DNA from: Methanocorpusculum sp. UBA424
GTDB taxonomy: Archaea; Halobacteriota; Methanomicrobia; Methanomicrobiales; Methanocorpusculaceae
NCBI GenBank assembly: GCA_002498375.1
Contig: DAHC01000003.1
Span: 143,437 to 207,436 of the forward strand
Direction: 5' to 3'
DNA: 64,000 bases
In this document: positions 1 through 8,861 of the stretch, one piece after another
How the letters are laid out: every line of letters starts with the position of its first letter
How positions within the stretch are numbered: the stretch's first letter is position 1
The notes under the pieces: model-generated
What the model was told of the DNA's origin: nothing
Database searches by the model: none
The model's input: the letters and a program-made list of their open reading frames with translations, nothing else
Translations under genes and position numbers: made by a program

Positions 1-2178
1 AGCTGTGGTTGGAGCAGCTGTGGTTGGAGCTGTGGTTGGAGCTGCCTCAAGGACTTTAACAGTCGTAGAGGTAGTGAGGTCATCAGTTACTGCACGGATG
101 GTGTAAGTGTCAACGTTTAATCCGGTTGTGTCAAAGGTGACTTCCCAGGTGTTAACACCGTCAGCACCCTTTACGACCTTGGTGGTCAGAGTGATAAAGG
201 ATGCAGAGTTGACTAAGGTCTTGTCAATTGCAGTGAATGCGGTTGAAAGAACATCGACAGTTACAACGGTACCTTCTTTGAGGTTGGTGGTTCCGGAGAC
301 CTTAAGGGCAGAGCCTTTGGTAACATCGGAAACAGAGTTCAGTGTAATTGTCGGCTGAGCAACGATGAAGGTGAGCTTCACATAGATATCATCGATGTTC
401 TGAGAGTCCATTGCAACACAAAGTGCTTCAGCAGCGTTTGCGCTCTGGCGGTCATCGGTGTTGAACAGATCAGTTCTACCTGCTGGTACAGTGTATGCAG
501 CAAGAGTGTTTTCAACGATATCAAATCCAGTTGCTGGTGCAATTGCTACAATTGGACCAATGTTGAAGACAGTATCATACATCGGGTGCTGGATTACAAC
601 AAAGTACTGACCTGCTGCAAAGGTGTCGGTTGCGATTTCTTTGGAGTAGGAGCCGTCATCCTCAACGGAGATGGTTCCGGATGCGAACTTGTTGGTACCA
701 AAGACGTAGTACATAACCTGTGTTGCTGCTTCTGCAGTACCAGTGATCTTGATCTTATCGCCCTGTGCAACGGTTGAAGATGCTGCAGTTGCGGTAAGGA
801 ATGGCTGCTTCAGAGAAACGGAGGTTGTCTCATATACTGAGTTCTTATCAAAGTCAAAGGTAGGTGCTGCTCCTGCAGATGCTGCTGCATAGATAGTGTA
901 GGTACCAGTATCTAATGCACCAAGAGTGTTTCTGGTGTTGAAGGTAACTTTCCACGTATCATCAGATTCAACTGCTACAGGAGTGGCGCCAGAGTAACCG
1001 GCAATACCCCGTACATCTACGTTGGAACCTTTGATGAAGAGATAAACAACTTCAGATTCGGTGTTTGTACCGGAGATCGTCATGTCGTTACCGATGAAGT
1101 AAGACTCCTGAGAGGTTGCAACAGATATGGTTCCCTTTTCAACAGCTACTTTTGCCTTTTTGGTGACACCGGTCACTGGGAAGGTTGCTGCAAAGGTGTA
1201 CGTGGTGTCTTCTGCGGCAGTTGCAAGGGTGTTAGAATCAAACTGGAGCGTACGGGTTCCAGAAGAGCTAAGGGATGTTACGCTGAAACTCTTGAGATAA
1301 CCAGTTGTTGCATCGTAATCAGCAGCTACTGTAGAGATTCCACTCTGACCTGCAAGAGGCATGAAACCAAGAGCATCAATATTTACTGTAATTGGAGTTA
1401 ATGCAGTTACTGCAGTCGGATCACCGGTGAAGGTTACGAGAACAGATCCACCACGAGTGATCTTCTCTTTGTTGATGGAGATTGACTCAGTAATAGCTGA
1501 TCCGACGGTGAATTTAATTGACGGCGAGTTAAGGTACTTGGACGGAGTGGTTCCAATCATTTTGGTTGTAACAGCACCAGTCTTTAATGCGTACTTAACA
1601 GTCCATTCACCAGTGGCAACATCGCTGATATCAATATTACTAAGATCAGCGGCAGTAAAGGTTCCCGTGATTGGAGTGGAATCTGCAAAGTCAATTATTC
1701 CACCAGCATTCTTACCGAATTCAGTGGTTTTACCGCCGGCAGGGGTGGTAAACGTAAATCCATAGATAAGACCATTGGTTCCAGATACGCTTAAATCAAT
1801 CTTCTGGTTCTTTAAAACAGAGGTTCCGACGATTGAAGTTCCCGTACCTGCTTTGAATGCGTCAAGAGTTAAGGCTGGGTATTTCAGGATGAAAGCGCTT
1901 GCGGTAAGACCGGTCGGTACGCTGTCATATGTACCTGCAACGATACCTTCGCCCATGAATGTACCTGTAGCGGGATCCGTAGTTACAGATCCTGCTAACT
2001 GATTGTTCTGATAGAGATAGTATGTCACACCAGTTGGTGTAGCACCGTCTCCAGATCCATCATACTGGTATACATATACAGTAGTTCCTGCTCCAGGTAC
2101 CGCAGAAGCTGCTCCAGCGAAGAGAGCTAATGCAAGGAACACAGCGAGGACTGCTGCAATCATTTTAGTTGTTTTCAA
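1..2178 (-). CDS. S-layer-like surface protein, 3' end outside window
   Basis: About 726 codons are visible and the frame stays open to the left edge. The chosen start is the TTG at 2178-2176, because a GGAGG ribosome site lies at 2187-2191, 8 nt away; the in-frame ATG at 2163 is 23 nt away. The N-terminus MKTTKMIAAVLAVFLALALF followed by AGAASA is a signal peptide, with likely cleavage after residue 26. The body is Thr/Ser/Val/Gly-rich and built from repeated beta-sandwich-like modules, with stretches such as ISGTNTESEVVYLFIKG and ITGTAEAATQVMYYVFG. The last visible residues are a PTTA-repeat linker, the usual spacer before a C-terminal membrane anchor, which would lie outside the window. 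Methanomicrobiales S-layer proteins, many with a DUF3821-type domain, have this layout. The exact domain family is inferred. Confidence 0.82.
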   Translation of the reverse strand, partial: MKTTKMIAAVLAVFLALALFAGAASAVPGAGTTVYVYQYDGSGDGATPTGVTYYLYQNNQLAGSVTTDPATGTFMGEGIVAGTYDSVPTGLTASAFILKYPALTLDAFKAGTGTSIVGTSVLKNQKIDLSVSGTNGLIYGFTFTTPAGGKTTEFGKNAGGIIDFADSTPITGTFTAADLSNIDISDVATGEWTVKYALKTGAVTTKMIGTTPSKYLNSPSIKFTVGSAITESISINKEKITRGGSVLVTFTGDPTAVTALTPITVNIDALGFMPLAGQSGISTVAADYDATTGYLKSFSVTSLSSSGTRTLQFDSNTLATAAEDTTYTFAATFPVTGVTKKAKVAVEKGTISVATSQESYFIGNDMTISGTNTESEVVYLFIKGSNVDVRGIAGYSGATPVAVESDDTWKVTFNTRNTLGALDTGTYTIYAAASAGAAPTFDFDKNSVYETTSVSLKQPFLTATAASSTVAQGDKIKITGTAEAATQVMYYVFGTNKFASGTISVEDDGSYSKEIATDTFAAGQYFVVIQHPMYDTVFNIGPIVAIAPATGFDIVENTLAAYTVPAGRTDLFNTDDRQSANAAEALCVAMDSQNIDDIYVKLTFIVAQPTITLNSVSDVTKGSALKVSGTTNLKEGTVVTVDVLSTAFTAIDKTLVNSASFITLTTKVVKGADGVNTWEVTFDTTGLNVDTYTIRAVTDDLTTSTTVKVLEAAPTTAPTTAAPTTA

Positions 2179-2345
2179 TTTCAATTCCTCCTAAATTAGG
2201 ATTGTAAATTTTTCTTTGCATGTTTGACATGCGATACGTGATATTCGACATGCGTCGAATAAGCATTCTGCAAGGGTCATACTCCGATGAACGGAATATG
2301 CTTTGATATTTGATTATGTAATATAATAGACTTTGTGGTCAGGGG
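2179..2345 (-). promoter_or_regulatory. Promoter and structured 5' leader of the S-layer gene
   Basis: Read on the minus strand, an AT-rich box (TATTATATTACATAA, about 2314-2328) resembles an archaeal TATA box and would start transcription near 2290, leaving a leader of about 110 nt. The leader holds two hairpins: GCATG-TTTGA-CATGC at 2218-2232 and ATTCGAC-ATGC-GTCGAAT at 2243-2260. Both contain GACATGCG. Long structured leaders are plausible for very abundant S-layer mRNAs. The start site is inferred, not seen. Confidence 0.45.
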
Positions 2346-2579
2346 CCCTATTCCAAGGCATTTCCGGCAATACGCTCGGCCAAAAGAGCGGACACGCACA
2401 CTGATGAACACAGCATTCCGGCGAAGAAACCGCCGGGAGTGATTTCGACAAACGACGGATTCATGTTGGTGAAGATACGTCATTTGCATAAATATGAGCG
2501 GGAGTGCACTATATTATATTAGTGGGGGGGAGCTCTGGCAGGGGATTATCAGGGGGGAAGGATTTTCCACCCCGCACTC

Positions 2580-2738
2580 GCAAGTCTAGCGACTTGCTCG
2601 GCTGAGGTCGCCCCTTCGGGGCAGCCCGCACACGCAAATCAAAGATTTGCTCCTTTGAGGTCGCTCACTCCGTTCGCAACCCGCGATCGCAAACCTTCGG
2701 TTTGCTCAGCTAAGGGCGGACGCTGAAAGCGTCCGCCC
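2580..2738. repeat. Array of three ~54-nt hairpin units
   Basis: Perfect hairpins start at 2580 (GCAAGTC-TAGC-GACTTGC), 2634 (GCAAATC-AAA-GATTTGC) and 2689 (GCAAACC-TTC-GGTTTGC), so the period is 54 then 55 nt. The outer GCAA/TTGC is constant while the inner three pairs change in a compensated way. Each is followed by a similar linker (TC..CTGAGGTCGC, TC..TTGAGGTCGC, TCAGCTAAGGGCGG). Extra hairpins lie at 2610-2622 (GCCCC-TTC-GGGGC) and at 2714-2738, which has 11-bp perfect arms and a GAA loop. No coding frame makes sense here. The rest of the 2346-2788 gap shows nothing I recognise. Confidence 0.7.
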
Positions 2739-2788
2739 CGCAACCCAAGTCCTTATCATCAACAGCGTCCAATAATATTCGATTAACC

Positions 2789-3799
2789 ATGCCAAGTACG
2801 ATCATAGTCGGCGGCTTTTTTGGCGACGAAGGGAAAGGGAAGATCGTCGCCCACATTGCGCAAAAAGACCAAGCAACCATCATTGCCCGCGGCGGGGTCG
2901 GACCGAACGCAGGCCACACCATAAACGTACTGAACGAAAAATACGTTGTCCGCATGATCCCCTCAGGATTCCTCTATCCAAAAGCGGAACTCATGATCGG
3001 CAGCGGCGTACTCGTTGACCCGAGAGTCTTCGCTCACGAACTTGACATCCTCAAATGCGCAGGTCGAACGAAAATCGACAGCCGCTGCGGGATCATCGAA
3101 GAAGAACACATCGCCCAGGACAAAAAAGACCCCCATCTTGCAAAAACGGTCGGATCCACCGGATCAGGATGCGGGCCTGCCAACTCGGACCGTGTCATGA
3201 GAAAAGGCCGTCTTGCACGCGACGTCCCCGAACTTGCACCCTACATAACAGACGTCGCCCAAAACGTCAACGACGCGATCGAAAAAGGCGAATCCGTTCT
3301 CATCGAAGGAACACAGGGATTCGGCATCTCCCTTTACTACGGACACTACCCCTTCGTCACCAGCAAAGACACCTCGGCATCCCAAATGGCAGCTGACGTC
3401 GGTGTCGGACCGACCAACATCGACGACGTCGTCGTCGTTTTCAAAGCGTTCCCAACACGCGTCGGCGAAGGACCCTTCCCCACCGAGCTCACCCATGAAG
3501 AATCCATTGCACTTGGCATCCAGGAGTTCGGCGCCGTTACCCACAGAGAACGCCGTATCGGCATGTGGGACGGCAAAATGGCCCGCTACTCAGCCATGAT
3601 CAACGGCTGCACCACCATCGCCATAACCGGCATCGACCACATCGACGAAACCGTCTTTGGGGCAACCGAATACGCAAAACTCACTCCCAAAGTACTTGCC
3701 TTCATCGACCAGATCGAAGCCGACACAGGAAAACCTGTCGGTATCATCTCCACCGGACCTGACCAGTCGCATATCATCGATATCAGATCAGAGCTCTAA
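2789..3799 (+). CDS. purA: Adenylosuccinate synthetase, archaeal short form
   Basis: This enzyme condenses IMP and aspartate with GTP hydrolysis, the first committed step from IMP to AMP, in the cytosol. The 336 residues match the short archaeal form; bacterial PurA is about 430. The GTP-binding motif GDEGKGK is at residues 12-18 with catalytic Asp13. GPNAGHT carries the catalytic histidine at about residue 43. TGSGCGPANSDR at about 119-130 and the C-terminal TGPDQSHIIDI follow the family pattern. It opens a tightly spaced plus-strand block that continues to about 10.7 kb. The identification is firm. Confidence 0.95.
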   Translation: MPSTIIVGGFFGDEGKGKIVAHIAQKDQATIIARGGVGPNAGHTINVLNEKYVVRMIPSGFLYPKAELMIGSGVLVDPRVFAHELDILKCAGRTKIDSRCGIIEEEHIAQDKKDPHLAKTVGSTGSGCGPANSDRVMRKGRLARDVPELAPYITDVAQNVNDAIEKGESVLIEGTQGFGISLYYGHYPFVTSKDTSASQMAADVGVGPTNIDDVVVVFKAFPTRVGEGPFPTELTHEESIALGIQEFGAVTHRERRIGMWDGKMARYSAMINGCTTIAITGIDHIDETVFGATEYAKLTPKVLAFIDQIEADTGKPVGIISTGPDQSHIIDIRSEL

Positions 3800-3802
3800 T
3801 TC

Positions 3803-3982
3803 ATGAAACGCCGGATACTTGACATCATCTGCTGCCCCGTATGCAAGGGAAAGTTTATGCTTACAGAGATGGAGGGTAATGATACAGAAATAATGGAAGG
3901 ACTCCTGACGTGTACTGCATGCAAACGGGTGTATCCGATCTCATCCGGGATCGCAAATCTCCTTCCGGAAGATCAGAGGTAA
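3803..3982 (+). CDS. Trm112-like zinc protein (59 aa)
   Basis: The frame encodes 59 residues starting MKRRILDIICCPVCKGKFML, with a second cysteine pair, CTAC, and a YPISSGIANLLPED ending. The CPVC...CTAC pairs form a zinc ribbon. The tail 'YPI..GI..LLPE' is typical of the Trm112/UPF0434 family, small activators that bind and stabilise tRNA, protein or rRNA methyltransferases. The gene starts 3 nt after the purA stop and ends 6 nt before the next gene, so it is probably in an operon with both. Which methyltransferase it serves cannot be told from the neighbourhood. Confidence 0.82.
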   Translation: MKRRILDIICCPVCKGKFMLTEMEGNDTEIMEGLLTCTACKRVYPISSGIANLLPEDQR

Positions 3983-3988
3983 CCAAAA

Positions 3989-4543
3989 ATGCCAATCGTT
4001 GAAGTCCAGCTGAATCGTCTTGGAATAAACTCACTCGAGGTCTCGACCGACTCCGTTGAGGTCAGTGCAGGCACGGCCCTCCATATAAGGATCGTGAACT
4101 TCGGTGCACCCACGCACGCGACGCTTCGAACCGAAGGATCGGCATACACCAGTTTCACCTACGAAAACCTCTACGTCGAGGCCGAGTCGGAGATCAAAGT
4201 CGACATCCTGCCGTCAGCAAACCCCGGCAGTTTCGAAATGCAGGTCATCTCAGGGTACGGCATGCGGCGTTCCGGCTTCACCGTCAACGTCATCCTTCCC
4301 GAACTTGAAGAAAAAAAGGAATGTATTTGTGAAGAACCGGTACAAAAACAAAGCAAACGTGCTCCTCTCACAAAGGTCGGACTCAGTGTGATGCTGATCA
4401 ACCTCATCGCACCGATCCTCGGCTTCATCGTTCTCATCTTCTGGATACAGGCACCCGAGGCGGTCAACACCACCGTCATGGCAGTGATCCTCTACATCAT
4501 CATGCTCGCCGGAATCATCATTACATGGCGATCGGTGCAGTAA
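3989..4543 (+). CDS. Unknown membrane protein with N-terminal beta domain
   Basis: The 184-residue protein is not assigned to a function. Residues 1 to about 105 look like a beta-rich soluble domain with no signal peptide. A short charged Cys-containing linker follows (KKECICEE, about 110-117). Two hydrophobic helices lie at about 131-153 and 162-181, and it ends WRSVQ. The topology suggests an N-terminal domain held at the membrane by a C-terminal helical hairpin. It overlaps the following cbiB by 19 nt, so the two are likely translationally coupled. A link to cobalamin synthesis is only inferred from position. Confidence 0.6.
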   Translation: MPIVEVQLNRLGINSLEVSTDSVEVSAGTALHIRIVNFGAPTHATLRTEGSAYTSFTYENLYVEAESEIKVDILPSANPGSFEMQVISGYGMRRSGFTVNVILPELEEKKECICEEPVQKQSKRAPLTKVGLSVMLINLIAPILGFIVLIFWIQAPEAVNTTVMAVILYIIMLAGIIITWRSVQ

Positions 4544-5442
4544 TACTTTTTTTCGGACTGGTCATCGACCGTCTGATCGGTGATCCGCGTTCAAATTTTC
4601 ATCCGGTAGCGCTGATCGGGAGATTCATCGGTCTTTGGGGACGCACGAACTATTATTCCCCGCGAGCCGAACGGTTCGTCGGGATCTTCGGCTGGCTGCT
4701 CACCGTTGGGATCGCGATCCTGCCATGTCTTCTCGTCCTCCACTATACTCCGTGGTATATTTCCCTCCCGTTCTCCGCTCTCCTCCTTGCATTCTGTATC
4801 GGCTGGCGCTCGCTTGAAGAACATGTCGGAGCCGTCGAAAAGGCTCTGGAACAGGGTGAAGAAGAGGGGAGAAAAGCCGTCCGGTATCTCGTCAGCCGGG
4901 ACACAAAGACCCTCTCCTTCGAACAGATCAGATCAGGCGCCTACGAATCCGCTGCGGAAAACCTGGTCGACAGTATCATCGCCCCGATCTTCTGGTTCGT
5001 GGTCTTTGAACTCCTCTTCGGCATGGGGATCATCGGCGCAGTACTGTTTCGATCGGCCAACACCATGGATGCCATGCTCGGATACAAAGACGAACGGATC
5101 CGTCTTGGCTGGTTCCCTGCGAGAATAGACGACATCCTCGCCTTCATCCCTGCAAGGATCACCGGAGCGGTTTTACTTCTCATCTTCCTTCTGAAAGGAA
5201 GGATCAAACAGGCATGGTACATCTTCAAACACGACCGGAAATCACGGCCGGGGTTCAACGGCGGGATCTCCATGAGCCTGATCGCAGGGGGCTGCGGGAT
5301 CATGTTCGAAAAACCCGGCGTCTATCAGATAGGCTATCCCGAGCAGACCCTTGAAGAGGGAGGGAAAACAATTATCAGCACGATTCGATGGTGTACAGTT
5401 ATCTGTGCCGCGATCGGCATGCTCCTTCTCATTTTCATATAA
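4525..5442 (+). CDS. cbiB: Adenosylcobinamide-phosphate synthase CbiB/CobD
   Basis: This integral membrane enzyme attaches aminopropanol phosphate (or ethanolamine phosphate) to adenosylcobyric acid, a late step in cobamide synthesis. The 305 residues are the usual length. The N-terminal signature DRLIGDPRSNFHPVALIGR (about 15-33) is diagnostic. The central ESAAENLVDSIIAPIFW and RSANTMDAMLGYKDER segments are also typical, among about five hydrophobic helices. A methanogen needs cobamides for methyl transfer in methanogenesis. The start at 4525 overlaps the previous gene but gives the family's usual N-terminus. Confidence 0.92.
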   Translation: MAIGAVILFFGLVIDRLIGDPRSNFHPVALIGRFIGLWGRTNYYSPRAERFVGIFGWLLTVGIAILPCLLVLHYTPWYISLPFSALLLAFCIGWRSLEEHVGAVEKALEQGEEEGRKAVRYLVSRDTKTLSFEQIRSGAYESAAENLVDSIIAPIFWFVVFELLFGMGIIGAVLFRSANTMDAMLGYKDERIRLGWFPARIDDILAFIPARITGAVLLLIFLLKGRIKQAWYIFKHDRKSRPGFNGGISMSLIAGGCGIMFEKPGVYQIGYPEQTLEEGGKTIISTIRWCTVICAAIGMLLLIFI

Positions 5443-5476
5443 AAATTCATTACCTTTTACCCCGAATACTCTACTC

Positions 5477-5854
5477 ATGGAGACATATCTGAAAATACCA
5501 GCGGTCATTTTTGCAGTCTGCATGATATCTACAGGGGTCGCCCTCGGTTTTGCAGGATTCGGCAATGCAAACGCCTTTGAGCGGCAGGCATCCACCCTGG
5601 AAGAGTGGTTCGGCGTAGAACTCCTCACCGTTACGGCAGCCGACGGAACAGAGATCCCTGTCATCAAAACTGAAGACGGCGACTACATCGGCGCAGCTTC
5701 GCTGATCGGGGTCTACTACGGAGATGCAAAATATGCTGTCATATATACGATAGAAGACGGCAGGATCATCAAAGAACATACATCCGTCATCACATTCAGC
5801 GACGGCGGAAAGGATCCTGCCGATCTGAAAAACAAACTGGGAATAACTGAATAA
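5477..5854 (+). CDS. Small exported protein of unknown function
   Basis: The 125-residue frame starts METYLKIPAVIFAVCMISTG. An N-terminal hydrophobic stretch (about 7-30) ending near GNANAF looks like a signal peptide or single anchor. The remaining ~95 residues are acidic and beta-rich, with no motif I recognise. An upstream extension to 5351 is possible, but it would overlap cbiB and hide the signal sequence, so the ATG at 5477 is preferred. Its stop codon is directly followed by the ATG of the HD phosphohydrolase gene, suggesting coupled translation. Confidence 0.6.
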   Translation: METYLKIPAVIFAVCMISTGVALGFAGFGNANAFERQASTLEEWFGVELLTVTAADGTEIPVIKTEDGDYIGAASLIGVYYGDAKYAVIYTIEDGRIIKEHTSVITFSDGGKDPADLKNKLGITE

Positions 5855-7060
5855 ATGCCGAAACAGATCAAAGACCCGGTCCACGGATACATCGAAGTTC
5901 CAACACCTCTCGTCCCGCTTCTCGATACGGAAGCGGTCCAGCGGCTCAGATACATCAAACAGCTCGGATTCGTGTATCTCGTATATCCGGGAGCGAATCA
6001 CACCCGCTTCGAACACTCGCTCGGGGCGATGCATCTTGCTTCCCTGCTTGCAAGGCAGCTCGACCTGGACACGGACGATACGCTTCTGGTCTGCACGGCA
6101 GCCCTTCTCCATGATATTGGACACGGACCGTTCTCGCATTCAAGTGAAAAACTCCGTGCAGAGCACGGACCGTTCTCCCATGATGATATTGCTCCGTTCC
6201 TGATCATGCCGGAGGTCTCCGACATTCTGGATGAGAACGGCACGGATCCTCACGAGATCGCAGGAATCGTGGCTGGACATCACCGGCTCGCCGGGGTCAT
6301 ACACGGCGATCTTGACGTTGACCGGATGGATTATCTTTTACGCGATGCACACTACACCGGAGTCCCGTATGGAAATCTGGATGCCGGCCGGCTTATACAG
6401 TCCCTTGTTTTGACGGAAGACGGACTTGCCATCAAAGATTCCGGCATCCCAGCGGCTGAATCCCTTCTGATTGCGAGAACGCTCATGGGGCCATCTGTCT
6501 ATTATCATCATGTCGGAAGGATCGCAGAACAAATGTTTCTGCTTGCCGGAAGAAGTCATTTCGCCGACGAAAAACCCGACGCGTTCATGAGAATGGACGA
6601 CCTTGCAGGAACCACCCTTCTTATGAACTCGCCGTCAAGCGTCTCCAAAGAGATGATGCACAGGATCTGGAGAAGGGATCTCTACAAGAGGGCAGTTTAC
6701 GCCGGACGCGAACAACTGGACATGAACCGTCTCTCGACTCTTAGACCTGAAGAGAAAAACCGGATGAAACGGGCGATCGCCGAAACAGCCGGCGTAGCTG
6801 AAGAAAAAATCATCCTCGACATACCCCCCGTCAGAAAAGAGATGCGGATGATGGTTCAGGTACAAAATCAGCATGATCTGGTCGCGTTTGAAGAGATCAT
6901 CCCGCTGTTATCCATGATGAATGCAACTAGGCAGGATCAGTGGCGTCTCGGTGTGTTTGCCCCGGCAGACATACTTGAAAAGGTCGGAGACGCGGCACGG
7001 GAGGTCCTTTCCCTGCGTCGGGCAACAAAACAAGATAAACTCCCAGGTACTATAGTATAG
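5855..7060 (+). CDS. HD-domain phosphohydrolase (dNTPase/SAMHD1-like superfamily)
   Basis: The 401-residue protein starts KQIKDPVHGYIEVP, the hallmark N-terminus of the YwfO/SAMHD1-related HD family. The metal site is built by HTRFEHSLG (about 49-57), the HD pair in ALLHDIGHGPFSHSSE (about 83-98) and a downstream Asp in DVDRMDYLLRDAHYTG (about 152-167). Family members hydrolyse nucleoside triphosphates or other phosphoesters; the substrate here is unknown. It sits between a small exported protein and ubiX with almost no spacing, probably in the same transcript. Confidence 0.85.
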   Translation: MPKQIKDPVHGYIEVPTPLVPLLDTEAVQRLRYIKQLGFVYLVYPGANHTRFEHSLGAMHLASLLARQLDLDTDDTLLVCTAALLHDIGHGPFSHSSEKLRAEHGPFSHDDIAPFLIMPEVSDILDENGTDPHEIAGIVAGHHRLAGVIHGDLDVDRMDYLLRDAHYTGVPYGNLDAGRLIQSLVLTEDGLAIKDSGIPAAESLLIARTLMGPSVYYHHVGRIAEQMFLLAGRSHFADEKPDAFMRMDDLAGTTLLMNSPSSVSKEMMHRIWRRDLYKRAVYAGREQLDMNRLSTLRPEEKNRMKRAIAETAGVAEEKIILDIPPVRKEMRMMVQVQNQHDLVAFEEIIPLLSMMNATRQDQWRLGVFAPADILEKVGDAAREVLSLRRATKQDKLPGTIV

Positions 7061-7062
7061 AT

Positions 7063-7608
7063 ATGAAGAGGATCGTCGTCGGGGTGACCGGAGCATCCGG
7101 GATACTGTATGCAAAACGGCTGCTTGAGGCGCTCAAACAGGCAAAAGCCGAAGTTTTTCTCATCATCTCGGATACCGGCCGGACCGTCGCCAAACTCGAA
7201 GAGGTCGATCTCTCCGGCTACCCGGTACATTATGAAGAAAATTTCGATCTGGAAGCGGGAATCGCCAGCGGATCGTTTCAGTTCGATGCAATGGTGATCG
7301 TTCCCTGCAGTATGAAAAGCCTTGCCCAGATCGCAAACGGATACTCGACAACATTGATTGCGAGAGCCGCCGATGTCTGTCTAAAAGAAAGAAGACCGCT
7401 CATCCTCGTCCCTCGGGAGACGCCGTATTCGCGGGTCCATCTCGTCAACATGCTCGCGGCCCACGATGCCGGAGCCCTGATCCTGCCGGCGTCCCCTCCG
7501 CTGTATACGCATCCGAATACGCTGGACGAGCTTGCAGATATGATCGCTGCACGGATCCTTGACCACGTCGGGATCGAACATACCATTGGAACACGGTGGA
7601 AAGAATGA
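7063..7608 (+). CDS. ubiX: Flavin prenyltransferase UbiX
   Basis: UbiX joins dimethylallyl phosphate to FMN, giving the prenylated FMN used by UbiD-type decarboxylases. The 181 residues are the family length. The Rossmann-like start MKRIVVGVTGASG and the segment CSMKSLAQIANGYSTTLIARAADVC (split over about 84-108) carry the FMN and phosphate site, followed by RPLILVPRETP. Its last codons overlap the following ubiD-like gene in an ATGA arrangement at 7605-7608. Cofactor maker and cofactor user are therefore translationally coupled. Confidence 0.93.
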   Translation: MKRIVVGVTGASGILYAKRLLEALKQAKAEVFLIISDTGRTVAKLEEVDLSGYPVHYEENFDLEAGIASGSFQFDAMVIVPCSMKSLAQIANGYSTTLIARAADVCLKERRPLILVPRETPYSRVHLVNMLAAHDAGALILPASPPLYTHPNTLDELADMIAARILDHVGIEHTIGTRWKE

Positions 7609-8843
7609 GAGAATGTATTTTGCAGATGAAAAAAGCAGGGCTTGTCGAAGAGATCGATGATCCGGTCTCTTCCGTCTACGAAGCCCCGAAGCTTGCCTTC
7701 AGGACACATAAGATGCTGGAGTTTTCGAATATGGATGGTCACCGCTGTGTGATGAACACCATCTTCGACCGGGATTCACTCTCGGTGGCATTGAATATTC
7801 CAAAGGACAGGCTCGTAAAAACACTTGCCGCCTGCACTTACGCAGGAAAAACCCGGGATGCGGGAGGAATGGAGTTCGGTCCGGCCGACCTTGCAAAGAT
7901 CCCGATCATGAAGCATTTCCCAAAGGATGCCGGAAAATATCTGACCTCGGGGATCGTGTTTTCAGAATGGAACGGAGTTACTAATGCCTCGATCCACCGC
8001 CTGCAGGTTCTGGATGAAACCCATCTCATCGGAAGGATCGTCGAGGGACGCCACACCTACAAACTGATGAAGCAGGCGTTTGCCGAAGGAAAAAAACTCC
8101 CGATCGCGATCGTGATCGGACCCCATCCCGCCGTGACCTTTGCCGCATCCACCCGCGTTCCCGAGGGAAAAGAGATGAACTATGCTGCCGAGATCCTTGG
8201 AAAAGAGCTGGATCTTTTCACCTGTCCAAACGGGATCCAGGTTCCCGACGCAGAGATCGTTCTCTACGGTTATCTGACCGAAGAACTCCATGAAGAAGGG
8301 CCGTTTGTCGACATCAGCGGGACCTACGATCCGATTAGGATGCAGCCCGTTCTCGAGCTCGTCGGCATGCACACAAAACCCGACTTCATCTACCACGGGA
8401 TCGTTCCCGCCGGCGCAGAACACAAAATGCTCATGGGAGCTCCGTACGAGCCGAGGATCTTTCAGGCGGTCGCGGGAGTAACGAACGTAAAAGACGTCTA
8501 CTTAACACCCGGAGGAGCAGGATACTTCCATGCGGTCGTCCAGATCAAAAAGATGACCGACGGGGACGGGAAAAATGCCATCATGGCAGCATTCGCCGCC
8601 CACACCTCCCTCAAACACGTCGTCATCGTTGATGAAGACATCAACATCTACGACCCCTCGGACGTGGAGTTCGCTATCGCAACCCGCGTCCGGGCAGACA
8701 CGGATGTCATGATCATCTCGGGTGTAAGAGGTTCGTCCCTTGATCCCTGCAGGATCGGAGACGGCATGAATGTAAAGGCAGGGGTGGATGCAACCATCCC
8801 TCTCGGTTTGGAAGATGAGTTTATCCGTGCTGAATGGGATTGA
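7605..8843 (+). CDS. UbiD-family decarboxylase, probable anhydromevalonate phosphate decarboxylase
   Basis: The 412-residue UbiD-type protein contains the family segment EEGPFVDISGTYD (about 226-238) and VRGSSLDP near the end, and would use prenylated FMN from the overlapping ubiX. Archaeal UbiD homologues next to aconitase X act as anhydromevalonate-5-phosphate decarboxylase in the modified mevalonate pathway described from Aeropyrum pernix, giving isopentenyl phosphate. The aconitase-X gene follows 18 nt downstream, which strongly favours that role over aromatic acid decarboxylation. The ATGA overlap with ubiX is used for the start; an in-frame ATG at 7596 is also possible. Confidence 0.85.
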   Translation: MRECILQMKKAGLVEEIDDPVSSVYEAPKLAFRTHKMLEFSNMDGHRCVMNTIFDRDSLSVALNIPKDRLVKTLAACTYAGKTRDAGGMEFGPADLAKIPIMKHFPKDAGKYLTSGIVFSEWNGVTNASIHRLQVLDETHLIGRIVEGRHTYKLMKQAFAEGKKLPIAIVIGPHPAVTFAASTRVPEGKEMNYAAEILGKELDLFTCPNGIQVPDAEIVLYGYLTEELHEEGPFVDISGTYDPIRMQPVLELVGMHTKPDFIYHGIVPAGAEHKMLMGAPYEPRIFQAVAGVTNVKDVYLTPGGAGYFHAVVQIKKMTDGDGKNAIMAAFAAHTSLKHVVIVDEDINIYDPSDVEFAIATRVRADTDVMIISGVRGSSLDPCRIGDGMNVKAGVDATIPLGLEDEFIRAEWD

Positions 8844-8861
8844 TATATAAGGAAGTGAACA

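Noticed and set aside
2277..2489. 70-codon minus-strand frame upstream of the S-layer gene
   Set aside because: Overlaps the likely promoter/leader; composition and start context unconvincing.
2580..2738. CRISPR array
   Set aside because: The constant parts are hairpin ends and linkers, not identical repeats with unique 30-40-nt spacers; no cas genes.
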